Position numbers and translations under genes: made by a program. A model generated the notes under the pieces. It searched no databases. It saw only the letters and a list, made by a program, of their open reading frames with translations, and was not told the origin of the DNA. This document shows positions 1 through 6,820 of a stretch of DNA of 8,235 bases, one piece after another. This DNA is from Porticoccaceae bacterium (GTDB lineage: Bacteria > Pseudomonadota > Gammaproteobacteria > Pseudomonadales > Porticoccaceae). Each line of letters starts with the position of its first letter. Position 1 is the stretch's first letter. Location: contig JALRJD010000101.1 of the NCBI GenBank assembly GCA_023255165.1, positions 1-8,235 on the forward strand, read 5' to 3'.

Positions 1-1
1 C

Positions 2-1615
2 ATCGCCCAGCGTCTGGGCATTAATGATGTGCGCCTGGAGCTGGAAGATCTCGGCTTTGCTGCGATGTATCCGCTGCGTCACAGGCGTCTGCGCGAAGCG
101 ATGAAAGCGGCGAAAAAGAACCGCAAAGAAGTGGTCGCGGAGATTCATCAAGCCATTGAAGTGCGTCTGGAACAGGAGCAGCTCGAGGCAACGGTTAAAA
201 GCCGCGAGAAACATCTGTGGAGCATCTACCGCAAAATGCGCGAAAAGAAGCGTTCGTTTCGCGACATTATGGATGTCTTCGCCTTCCGCCTGATCGTCAA
301 CAGTGTCGACGACTGCTATCGCACCCTCGGCATGATCCACAATATTTTCAAACCGGTGCCGGGCGAATTTAAAGATTACATCGCCATCCCCAAAGCCAAT
401 GGCTACCAATCGCTGCACACCGTGCTGGTGGGTATGCATGGTGTGGTTATCGAGGTGCAGATTCGCACCGTCGAAATGGAGGCTATGGCCAGCTACGGCA
501 TCGCCGCGCACTGGGAATACAAGGCCGGCAGCCAGACCGTGGACGTCAACCAGCGCCGTGCATCGCGTTGGGTTCAAGGGCTGCTGGATATGCAGCGTCA
601 GGCCGGCGATTCCCTCGAGTTCCTCGAACACGTCAAGGCCGATCTGTTCCCGGATGAAGTCTATGTGTTTACTCCCAACGGCAAGATTGTCGAGCTACCA
701 ACCGGGGCGACGCCGATTGATTTTGCCTATTCGGTTCACACCGGGCTCGGCAACAGCTGCATTGCCTGTCGTGTCGATGGTCAGTTAATGCCACTGTCGG
801 AGCAACTGGAGAGTGGCCAGCGGGTGGAAATCATCAGTGCCAAAGAGGCGCAGCCAAACCCCAACTGGCTCAACTTTGTGGTCACCGCCAAGGCGCGCAG
901 CGCCATTCGCCACTATCTCAAACATCAGCAGCACGATGAGTCGGTGGATCTCGGCAAGCGACTGCTCGATCAGGCCTTGAGTCGACTCGGCACCAGTTAC
1001 AAAGAACTGAAAAAATCCCAGATCAAAGGTCTGCTAAAAGAGACCGGCGCCTCGACATTTGAATATATTCTTCAGCAGATCGGCCTCGGCAATCGGGTTC
1101 CCTTTGCAGTGGCCAATGTGCTGGTGCCGCCGAATAAGCGCAAGCCCATTGAAGAGAACAAGAAGTCGGCGCTGCCAATTATTATCGATGCCTCTGACGG
1201 TTTGCTGTTGCAGTATGCGCGCTGCTGTCACCCGATTCCCGGCGACCCGATTCTCGGCCATGTTTCGCCAGGTAAAGGCTTGGTCATTCATATTGAGTCG
1301 TGCCGCAATCTGCTCGAGATTCGCAACAATCCGGAAAAGTGTATGCCGCTGACCTGGTCGAAGAGCCCGCGCGGCGAGTTCCCGGTAGAACTGAAAGTGG
1401 AGATTACCCCGGAGCGCGGTTTTATTGCCGCGCTGGCATCGCGCATGACCAAGGCGGATGCCACAATTGAGCATATCAGTGTGGATGAAAAAGACGCCTT
1501 TACCAGCATCGTCGATGTGGTGCTGACTGTGCGCGACCGCATCCACCTGGCGGATATTCTTAGACGTGCGCGCGGCCTCAAGCAGGTTCGCCGTATCTAC
1601 CGCGTTAAAAACTGA
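2..1615 (+). CDS. spoT: Bifunctional (p)ppGpp synthetase/hydrolase SpoT, 5'-truncated by window edge
   Basis: SpoT makes (p)ppGpp from GTP/GDP and ATP and hydrolyses it, setting the stringent response in the cytoplasm. The reading frame is open from base 2, so the first visible residues (IAQRLGINDV) are internal; the GTG at 29 is not the start. About 537 residues remain against roughly 700 for a full SpoT, so some 165 residues including the HD hydrolase domain lie outside. Visible in order: the synthetase domain, with the catalytic Asp of DVFAFR (272-274), the motif GYQSLHT and the catalytic Glu of EVQIRT (452-469); a TGS domain (about 640-840, DLFPDEVYVFTP); a conserved-cysteine region with Cys-Cys at 1223-1228 and HVSPGKGLVIH; and a C-terminal ACT domain (about 1385-1612). 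The RXKD motif reads EFKD (365-376), which is unusual. The family assignment is secure. Co-transcription with ridA downstream is likely, given the 18-base gap. Confidence 0.97.
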   Translation: MAQRLGINDVRLELEDLGFAAMYPLRHRRLREAMKAAKKNRKEVVAEIHQAIEVRLEQEQLEATVKSREKHLWSIYRKMREKKRSFRDIMDVFAFRLIVNSVDDCYRTLGMIHNIFKPVPGEFKDYIAIPKANGYQSLHTVLVGMHGVVIEVQIRTVEMEAMASYGIAAHWEYKAGSQTVDVNQRRASRWVQGLLDMQRQAGDSLEFLEHVKADLFPDEVYVFTPNGKIVELPTGATPIDFAYSVHTGLGNSCIACRVDGQLMPLSEQLESGQRVEIISAKEAQPNPNWLNFVVTAKARSAIRHYLKHQQHDESVDLGKRLLDQALSRLGTSYKELKKSQIKGLLKETGASTFEYILQQIGLGNRVPFAVANVLVPPNKRKPIEENKKSALPIIIDASDGLLLQYARCCHPIPGDPILGHVSPGKGLVIHIESCRNLLEIRNNPEKCMPLTWSKSPRGEFPVELKVEITPERGFIAALASRMTKADATIEHISVDEKDAFTSIVDVVLTVRDRIHLADILRRARGLKQVRRIYRVKN

Positions 1616-1633
1616 CGACTAACGGAGACCACC

Positions 1634-2017
1634 GTGACCAATAAAGCCGTAATTCACACCGACAATGCACCTGCCGCCATCGGCACCTACTCTCAGGCCG
1701 TGAAGGTCAACAACACCGTCTATCTCTCAGGTCAGATTCCTCTCGACCCGCAGACCATGGAGCTGGTGGAAGGCGATATCAGCGTGCATATCCGCCGCGT
1801 GTTCGACAACCTCAGCGAAGTCTGTGCAGCCTCCGGCGGCGACCTGAGCAATATTGTAAAACTGAATATTTTTCTCACCGATCTGGGCAACTTCGCCGCG
1901 GTCAATCAGGTGATGGGCGACTATTTTCAGCAGCCCTATCCAGCCCGCGCGGCGATCGGCGTCAATGAATTGCCCAAGGGGGCAATGGTTGAGATGGACG
2001 GAATTATGGTGATCTAG
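1634..2017 (+). CDS. ridA: RidA family 2-iminobutanoate/2-iminopropanoate deaminase
   Basis: RidA hydrolyses reactive enamine/imine intermediates released by PLP enzymes such as threonine dehydratase, preventing damage to other PLP enzymes. At 127 residues it has the normal full length, and it matches the family from NAPAAIGTYSQ through SGQIP to the C-terminal YPAR and LPKGAMVEMD blocks. The substrate-carboxylate-binding Arg is R105 and the conserved Glu is E120, both at E. coli numbering. The residue equivalent to E. coli Cys107 is Ala, a position not needed for catalysis. The start is GTG, supported by GGAG at 1624-1627 six bases upstream. The protein is expected to be a cytosolic trimer. 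It lies 18 bases after spoT, a pairing I recall from pseudomonads, so the two probably share a transcript. Its end faces the convergent SDR gene 41 bases away, and I see no convincing terminator between them. Confidence 0.95.
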   Translation: MTNKAVIHTDNAPAAIGTYSQAVKVNNTVYLSGQIPLDPQTMELVEGDISVHIRRVFDNLSEVCAASGGDLSNIVKLNIFLTDLGNFAAVNQVMGDYFQQPYPARAAIGVNELPKGAMVEMDGIMVI

Positions 2018-2058
2018 GGTCGCAAGCTCTGCTCAACTCTTGTTATCACAAATGAGCC

Positions 2059-2901
2059 TTAATCAGTCAGAGCCTGAATCAAGGCCTGGTAGCCCTCGCG
2101 GTAACCGGGATAGATAAACTGATAGCCACTTTCCAAAAGCCGCTGGTTGCTGCAGCGGCGAATCGCCCCCTGCTCGACCTGCTCTTCCTGCAATTCCACC
2201 TTTAACTGCGCCGCCAGCCATTGGCGCAATTGGTGCTGGGTCACAGGTTCCGAATCACTGGCCAGATAGAGCGGCTGCAGGCTTTGACACGCGGAAAAAC
2301 GGCGCACCAGATGGGCCAGAACGCCAGCGCAGTCTTCGCTGTGAATGCGGTTGCTCCACTGCTGCGGCTCGGCCGGGCGACCCTTGCCCGCGCGAACCTG
2401 ATCAAGCATACGGCTGCGGCCGGGGCCATAAATGCCGGAGAAACGCACAATCGTTGTGGCGCAGGGCAAAGCTGTTATCAGCTGTTCGGCCTCTAGCAGC
2501 AACTTCCCGGAAAAACTCTGTGGCTCGGTGGCGGACTGCTCGTCAACCCAATCGCCCTGATTATTGCCGTAGACACTGGTGCTGGAAACCCAAATCACCA
2601 GTTGCGGCACAGAGCTACTCTGCTCCATAGCCGCAGCCAGGGTTTTGGCGCTATCGACATAGGCGCGACGATAAGCCTCTTCGGTAAAACTGTCTGGGGT
2701 GAGCGTGGCGACCACAATATCAAACCCCTGACTGAGCACCTCGACCATGCGCGCGCGGTCGCCCATGTTGCCAGCCAGCGGCTGGATACTGTCAGGCAGC
2801 GTCTGCGGATTGCGCTTTAAGCCGGAACAGGCAAACTCCGGCGCCAAACGGCTGGCAGCGCGGCAGCCGATATCGCCACAGCCGGCAAATAATATTTTCA
2901 A
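2059..2901 (-). CDS. Atypical SDR-family NAD(P)-binding protein (YeeZ-like), TTG start
   Basis: This is a 280-residue Rossmann-fold protein of the extended/atypical short-chain dehydrogenase (NAD-dependent epimerase) superfamily, and it resembles E. coli YeeZ. The nucleotide-binding glycines are G7, G9 and G12 (GCGDIG). SSTSVYG occupies residues 106-112 and RFSGIYGPGR about 153-162, followed by NRIHSEDCAGVL, the usual NxIHxxD element. The classical YxxxK pair is missing: where Lys133 sits in SFSGK, the residue four before it is Ser, as in YeeZ-type proteins, so ordinary SDR redox or epimerase catalysis is doubtful. The substrate is unknown. The start must be TTG at 2899-2901, because the codon just upstream is an in-frame stop (TGA). 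An AGGA ribosome binding site (within ACACAGGAAAG, minus strand) lies eight bases before the TTG. The gene is divergent from oxyR and convergent with ridA. Confidence 0.88.
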   Translation of the reverse strand: MKILFAGCGDIGCRAASRLAPEFACSGLKRNPQTLPDSIQPLAGNMGDRARMVEVLSQGFDIVVATLTPDSFTEEAYRRAYVDSAKTLAAAMEQSSSVPQLVIWVSSTSVYGNNQGDWVDEQSATEPQSFSGKLLLEAEQLITALPCATTIVRFSGIYGPGRSRMLDQVRAGKGRPAEPQQWSNRIHSEDCAGVLAHLVRRFSACQSLQPLYLASDSEPVTQHQLRQWLAAQLKVELQEEQVEQGAIRRCSNQRLLESGYQFIYPGYREGYQALIQALTD

Positions 2902-2959
2902 TCAATCTTTCCTGTGTAATTTATTTTGGCTATTATTGCGTCTGATTCGGGGGATCAAT
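2902..2959. promoter_or_regulatory. Divergent intergenic region between SDR gene and oxyR
   Basis: These 58 AT-rich bases must hold both start regions. On the plus strand TATTAT (2931-2936) is a 5/6 match to a sigma-70 -10 box; the best -35 at 17-base spacing (TTTCCT, 2908-2913) is weak. GGGGGA (2949-2954) five bases before the oxyR ATG serves as its ribosome binding site. On the minus strand an AGGA site serves the TTG start. I see no clear OxyR-type tandem ATAG/CTAT palindromes, so autoregulation is not supported by sequence alone. The assignment as a shared promoter region rests on position; the exact elements are tentative. Confidence 0.45.
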
Positions 2960-3883
2960 ATGACACTCACAGAACTTCGCTACGTCGTGACTCTGGCGCA
3001 GCTGCAACACTTTGGCAAAGCCGCCGAGCGCTGCAACGTCAATCAATCGACGCTCAGTATAGCGGTTAAGAAACTTGAGAGTGAGCTTGGCATTGAGCTT
3101 TTTGAGCGCTCAAAAAGCAGCGTTCGGGCAACCCCGATCGGCGAGCAGGTGATTACCCAATCCCAGCGCGTGCTCGAGGAGGCGGCGGCGATCAAGGATA
3201 TTGCCATGTCCGGCAAAGACCAGCTCAACAGCCCGCTGCATGTGGGCGCAATCTTTACCGTTGGCCCCTACCTGTTTCCCCATTTTATTCCCCAGCTGCA
3301 GAAATCCGCCCCGCAGATGCCGCTGATTATCGAAGAGAGCTATACCAGCACCCTGCGCAAACGGCTGCGCAACGGTGAGGTGGATGTGATTATTGTCGCG
3401 CTGCCCTTTAGCGAACCCGATGTGGTAGTGCAGCCACTCTACGAAGAGCCCTTCGTGTTGCTGCTGCCCAACTCTCACCCCCTGAGCGAAAAAGAGGTGA
3501 TTGAGCGCGGCGATCTGGACAATGAAAATGTGTTGATGCTTGGCGAAGGGCACTGTTTCAGGGATCAGGTGATTGAAGCGCTGCCGAATATTAACTGCGG
3601 TAAAAAACAGTCTGCCTCGGTGCGCACCATGACCGAGGGCAGCTCTCTGGAGACCCTCTGCTATATGGTGGCATCCGGGCTGGGTATCACAATCTTGCCG
3701 CAAACTGCGGCGATTGGCGCCGAAAATCGAGAAAATGGCCTGGTTACGCGACCTTTTTCGGGTGTCGCACCGAAGCGCACCACCGCGTTGGCCTGGCGCG
3801 CCAGTTTTCCCCGTCACCGCGCCATTGATGCTCTGCGCAAGTCGATTTACGACAGCAACCTGCCCGGGATCACGCGCAGCTAA
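2960..3883 (+). CDS. oxyR: LysR-family peroxide sensor and transcription regulator OxyR
   Basis: OxyR senses H2O2 through Cys199 and activates antioxidant genes such as catalase and peroxiredoxin. The protein has 307 residues (E. coli OxyR: 305). An N-terminal winged-helix LysR DNA-binding domain (residues 1-60, with TLSIAVKKLESELG) is followed by a periplasmic-binding-like sensor domain. Residue numbering is collinear with E. coli: Thr100 in TVGPYL, Thr129, and His198-Cys199-Phe-Arg-Asp of the peroxidatic site are all present, and SSLETLCYMVASGLGITILP matches the later conserved block. Position 208, normally the resolving cysteine, is Leu (codon 3581-3583), and a Cys occurs instead at 213 (3596-3598); the other cysteines are C25 and C234. 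The ATG at 2960 is chosen because GGGGGA precedes it and the LysR family begins here. The frame stays open upstream, but that part is antisense to the SDR gene. The stop overlaps the recG start. Confidence 0.95.
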   Translation: MTLTELRYVVTLAQLQHFGKAAERCNVNQSTLSIAVKKLESELGIELFERSKSSVRATPIGEQVITQSQRVLEEAAAIKDIAMSGKDQLNSPLHVGAIFTVGPYLFPHFIPQLQKSAPQMPLIIEESYTSTLRKRLRNGEVDVIIVALPFSEPDVVVQPLYEEPFVLLLPNSHPLSEKEVIERGDLDNENVLMLGEGHCFRDQVIEALPNINCGKKQSASVRTMTEGSSLETLCYMVASGLGITILPQTAAIGAENRENGLVTRPFSGVAPKRTTALAWRASFPRHRAIDALRKSIYDSNLPGITRS

Positions 3884-6018
3884 TGGCCGCTCCGGGAAAT
3901 ACAGCACCGGGCACGGCGCTGCATAAAATCGGTGTCGACAAGCTGCGCGGAGTCGGCCCGATGCTCGCCGAAAAACTGCACAAACTCGGGCTGTTCACGG
4001 TTCAGGATCTGCTCTTTCACCTGCCACTGCGCTATATCGATCGCACCAAAATAACTGCGATTGGCGGCGTGCAACCGCTGACCGAGGTGGTGATTGAAGG
4101 CGAGGTAAGGGGCAGTGATATTGTTTTTGGCCGACGCCGCAGCCTGGTCTGCCGAGTGCAGGATCACAGCGGCCTTATCACTCTGCGGTTTTTCCACTTT
4201 AACCATGCTCAGCAGCAGAGCTTGCAGGCGGGCAGCAAAATTCGCTGCTTTGGTGAAGTGCGCCGCGGCAAGTCCGGGCTCGAGATGTACCACCCCGAGT
4301 ATCAGCTGTTAAATCAGGCCCAACCCCCGGCGCTGGCCGAGACTCTGACGCCGATCTATCCGGCCACCGAAGGGGTGACACAACAGCGCATTCGCGACCT
4401 CTGTGGTCAGGCCCTTACGCTGCTGCAACGCCACGGCATTGAAGACTGGTTGCCTGCCGGGCTGGCGGCCAGCAACCCCCACCAAAATAACTATGCCCTG
4501 GTCGATGCGCTGCATCTGCTGCACAACCCACCCCCGGGCACCGCGCTCAACCTGCTCGCCGAAGGCGAACATCCTGCACAACAGCGGTTGGCATGCGAAG
4601 AGCTGATTGCCCATCACCTCAGTCTGTTGCGGCTGCGACAAAAGATTCAGAGCCAGGGCGCACCGGCTCTGCCAGCCAACCCTAAAGCCAGCGCGCGTTT
4701 CCTAGAGCAACTGCCGTTTAGCCTTACCGCCGCCCAGCAGCGGGTGGTGAATGAAATCAGTGCCGATATCAGTCAGCCGATACCGATGTTGCGGCTGGTG
4801 CAGGGTGATGTGGGCTCGGGCAAGACGGTGGTCGCGGCACTGGCGGCAGTGCAGGCGATTGCCAACGGTATGCAGGCGGCCCTGATGGCACCGACAGAAA
4901 TTCTCGCCGAGCAACATCGAGTCAGCTTTGAGGCCTGGCTGGCGCCGCTGGGCATTCGCATTGCATGGCTGACCGGCAAGTTGAAAGGCAAGGGGCGCGA
5001 AGTACAGCTGGCTGCCATTGCCGACGGCAGTGCGCAAATTGTGATCGGCACCCATGCGCTGTTTCAGGAAGGGGTGGTGTTTAATAACCTCGGGCTGACC
5101 ATTATTGATGAACAGCACCGCTTCGGCGTTCACCAGCGGCTGGCCCTGCGCAAAAAAGGGGCGATTACCGAGGACGGTGACGACAGCCAACAGTCAACGC
5201 CGCACCAACTGATTATGACCGCCACGCCGATCCCCCGAACCTTGGCTATGAGCGCCTACGCCGATCTCGATTGCTCGGTAATCGATGAGTTGCCGCCCGG
5301 ACGCAAACCGATTGAGACCGTGGTGTTAAATGAGCTGCGACGCAACGATGTACTTGAGCGCGTGCGCGCCTCCTGCAGGGAGGGTCGTCAGGCCTACTGG
5401 GTCTGCACCCTGATCGAAGAGTCCGACGTACTTGAGGCCCAGGCCGCCGAGGCCACCGCCCAGGAGCTGCAGCTGCTGCTCTCGGAACTGTCAATTGGCC
5501 TGATTCACGGACGCCTGAAGCCGAAAGAAAAAGTCCAGATTATGGAGGCGTTTAAGGCCGGAGAGATCAACCTGCTGGTCGCCACCACAGTGATTGAAGT
5601 GGGCGTCGATGTGCCCAATGCCAGCCTGATGATTATTGAAAATGCTGAGCGCCTCGGTCTGTCGCAGCTGCACCAGCTGCGCGGACGGGTCGGACGCGGC
5701 ACCCAAAGCAGCCACTGCGTGCTGCTTTACAGTGCACCGCTGTCGGCGAACGGTGGCGCGCGATTGAAGATTATGCGCGAAACCAACGACGGTTTTAAGA
5801 TCGCCGAGAAGGATCTTGAGATTCGCGGGCCCGGAGAAGTTCTCGGCACCCGCCAGACCGGTGATATGCAGCTGCGAATTGCCGATCTGCAGCGCGATGC
5901 CCATCTGTTGCCCGAGGTCAAGCGCATGGCCTTCGGCTTACTGCAGGATTACCCGGATAATGTCGACCCTCTGGTCGCACGCTGGTTGGGTCACAGCGAA
6001 CAATACGGGCAAGCCTGA
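3883..6018 (+). CDS. recG: ATP-dependent DNA helicase RecG
   Basis: RecG is a superfamily 2 double-stranded DNA translocase that remodels stalled replication forks, R-loops and Holliday junctions. At 711 residues it is complete (E. coli: 693). An N-terminal helix-hairpin region (KLRGVGPMLAEKLHKLG) leads into the OB-fold wedge domain (about residues 60-150). Helicase motifs follow: Walker A GDVGSGKT (308-315), DEQHRFGV from D409, MTATPIPRT (445-453), and ATTVIEVGVDVP with QLRGRVGRG (598-606, arginine fingers). The RecG-specific TRG region follows (RETNDGFKIAEKDLEIRGPGE). Compared with E. coli there are a few extra residues between the DEQH motif and MTAT (EDGDDSQQST), probably a surface loop. 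The ATG shares one base with the oxyR stop (TAATG) and has no clear ribosome binding site of its own, which suggests translational coupling to oxyR. The assignment is secure. Confidence 0.97.
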   Translation: MAAPGNTAPGTALHKIGVDKLRGVGPMLAEKLHKLGLFTVQDLLFHLPLRYIDRTKITAIGGVQPLTEVVIEGEVRGSDIVFGRRRSLVCRVQDHSGLITLRFFHFNHAQQQSLQAGSKIRCFGEVRRGKSGLEMYHPEYQLLNQAQPPALAETLTPIYPATEGVTQQRIRDLCGQALTLLQRHGIEDWLPAGLAASNPHQNNYALVDALHLLHNPPPGTALNLLAEGEHPAQQRLACEELIAHHLSLLRLRQKIQSQGAPALPANPKASARFLEQLPFSLTAAQQRVVNEISADISQPIPMLRLVQGDVGSGKTVVAALAAVQAIANGMQAALMAPTEILAEQHRVSFEAWLAPLGIRIAWLTGKLKGKGREVQLAAIADGSAQIVIGTHALFQEGVVFNNLGLTIIDEQHRFGVHQRLALRKKGAITEDGDDSQQSTPHQLIMTATPIPRTLAMSAYADLDCSVIDELPPGRKPIETVVLNELRRNDVLERVRASCREGRQAYWVCTLIEESDVLEAQAAEATAQELQLLLSELSIGLIHGRLKPKEKVQIMEAFKAGEINLLVATTVIEVGVDVPNASLMIIENAERLGLSQLHQLRGRVGRGTQSSHCVLLYSAPLSANGGARLKIMRETNDGFKIAEKDLEIRGPGEVLGTRQTGDMQLRIADLQRDAHLLPEVKRMAFGLLQDYPDNVDPLVARWLGHSEQYGQA

Positions 6019-6029
6019 AAAAACCAGTA

Positions 6030-6035
6030 TAGAAT
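6030..6035 (+). promoter_or_regulatory. Candidate -10 box for the DUF47-pit operon
   Basis: TAGAAT matches the sigma-70 -10 consensus at five of six positions and sits within TATAGAAT, 34-39 bases before the DUF47 start, with predicted transcription from about 6042. There is no good -35 at 16-18 bases upstream (the sequence there is GC-rich recG tail), so the promoter would be weak or would rely on other factors. It is the only plausible -10 in the recG-DUF47 gap. Confidence 0.4.
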
Positions 6036-6037
6036 GG

Positions 6038-6055
6038 CTGTCATAAAAGGTTCAT
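6038..6055 (+). promoter_or_regulatory. PHO-box-like PhoB binding site upstream of DUF47-pit
   Basis: The sequence CTGTCATAAAAGGTTCAT has the architecture of a PhoB site: two 7-base direct half-sites separated by four AT bases. The first half (CTGTCAT, 6038-6044) is a perfect match to the consensus; the second (GGTTCAT, 6049-6055) matches at 4/7, retaining TCAT. TCATAAA recurs exactly 11 bases apart (6041 and 6052), the PHO-box period. It lies immediately upstream of the AAGGAAG ribosome binding site (6057-6063). The downstream genes concern phosphate transport, which supports the call. The imperfect second half leaves chance as a real alternative. Confidence 0.5.
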
Positions 6056-6068
6056 AAAGGAAGCGGCA

Positions 6069-6749
6069 ATGGCGTTTAGCAATTCGATCTCTAATATTTT
6101 TGGCGTCTCGCCAATCAAACCTCTGCAAGATCACATGGCGCAAGTTATCAACTGCGTATCCAACCTGGAACACTTCTTAACCGCAACATTCGACGACGAC
6201 TGGGACAAAGCCTCGGCGCTCTTCGACACGCTGTCGGCTGACGAACAGAGTGCCGATGACCTGAAGAAAGAGTTCCGCATGCATATGCCGAAAAGCCTGT
6301 TTATGCCAGTTTCCAGAGGCGATCTGCTGAGCATCATCACCCAGCAGGACAATATCGCCAACCTCACCAAGGATATCTGCGGCATTATTCTTGGCCGCCA
6401 GATGGCCATTCCCAAGCCACTGCAAGCGGACTTTATTGGCTTTGTCGAGTCTTCCGCCGAGACCTGTAAAAAGGCTCAGGGCGCGATAAACGAACTCGAC
6501 GAACTGCTCGAAACCGGTTTTGCCGGTGCTGAAGTAAAGTTTGTACAGAAGCTGATCCGCGAACTGGCAAGCCAGGAGCAAAAAGTCGACAAGAATGAGC
6601 TCAAGCTGCGCAAAAAACTGTTTAATATCGAAAACGATCTGCCGCCAGTCAACGTGATGTTTATGTACAACATCATTGATCAGATTGGCGCCCTGGCGGA
6701 CACCGCCGAACAGATCGGCAATCAGGTTGAGTTACTGCTCGCGAAGTAG
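6069..6749 (+). CDS. DUF47 / TIGR00153 PhoU-like phosphate transport accessory protein
   Basis: This is a 226-residue soluble, mainly helical protein of the DUF47 (TIGR00153, PhoU-like) family, usually encoded next to Pit transporters and thought to regulate or assist them. There is no signal peptide or membrane segment, so it should act in the cytoplasm, probably at the inner face of the membrane with Pit. Two PhoU-type metal-binding repeats are visible: E59-xxx-D63 with D94 (ITQQDNIAN), and E170-xxx-D174 with D204/D211 (IIDQIGALAD), as expected for two three-helix bundles. The ATG is preceded by AAGGAAG (6057-6063) five bases upstream. It begins 50 bases after recG and is followed 71 bases later by pit, the usual two-gene arrangement (compare orfA-pit of Sinorhizobium meliloti). 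A PHO-box-like element precedes it. The family call is firm; the precise biochemical role is not established. Confidence 0.92.
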   Translation: MAFSNSISNIFGVSPIKPLQDHMAQVINCVSNLEHFLTATFDDDWDKASALFDTLSADEQSADDLKKEFRMHMPKSLFMPVSRGDLLSIITQQDNIANLTKDICGIILGRQMAIPKPLQADFIGFVESSAETCKKAQGAINELDELLETGFAGAEVKFVQKLIRELASQEQKVDKNELKLRKKLFNIENDLPPVNVMFMYNIIDQIGALADTAEQIGNQVELLLAK

Positions 6750-6820
6750 CACAGATACATAACTTTAAATGTCACTGCCTTTAAGAGCAGAACAATAACT
6801 ATTTTTCGGGAGCCTGCGTG

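Noticed and set aside
29..31. GTG as the start of a shorter SpoT
   Set aside because: The frame is open to the window edge and the preceding residues (IAQRLGIND) match SpoT, so the gene is cut by the boundary.
1034..1546. 170-codon minus-strand frame inside spoT
   Set aside because: Antisense to the conserved Cys and ACT domains of spoT, with no motif or ribosome binding site that I can defend.
2018..2058. Bidirectional terminator between ridA and the SDR gene
   Set aside because: TTGT-TATC-ACAA gives only four clean base pairs, and GCTCTG/CAGAGC (2026-2031, 2068-2073) are 36 bases apart; neither has a T-tract.
2747..2959. Open frame extending oxyR upstream by 71 codons
   Set aside because: It is antisense to the SDR gene, the LysR family begins at MTLTELRY, and a ribosome binding site (GGGGGA) sits just before the ATG at 2960.
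2902..2959. OxyR operator for autoregulation
   Set aside because: Only an isolated CTAT is visible; the spaced ATAG/CTAT elements of an OxyR site are not.
3110..3907. 265-codon open frame on the minus strand across oxyR and into recG
   Set aside because: It lies opposite a clear oxyR with full family conservation, has no recognisable domain, and arises from GC-biased codon use; a shadow frame.
6773..6790. CTGC...GCAG hairpin between DUF47 and pit
   Set aside because: Four base pairs followed by mismatches; too weak to be a terminator or attenuator. The two genes are treated as one operon.
6750..6817. Second PHO box before pit (ATGTCAC at 6768-6774)
   Set aside because: Only one half-site is similar; the sequence 11 bases on does not repeat it.
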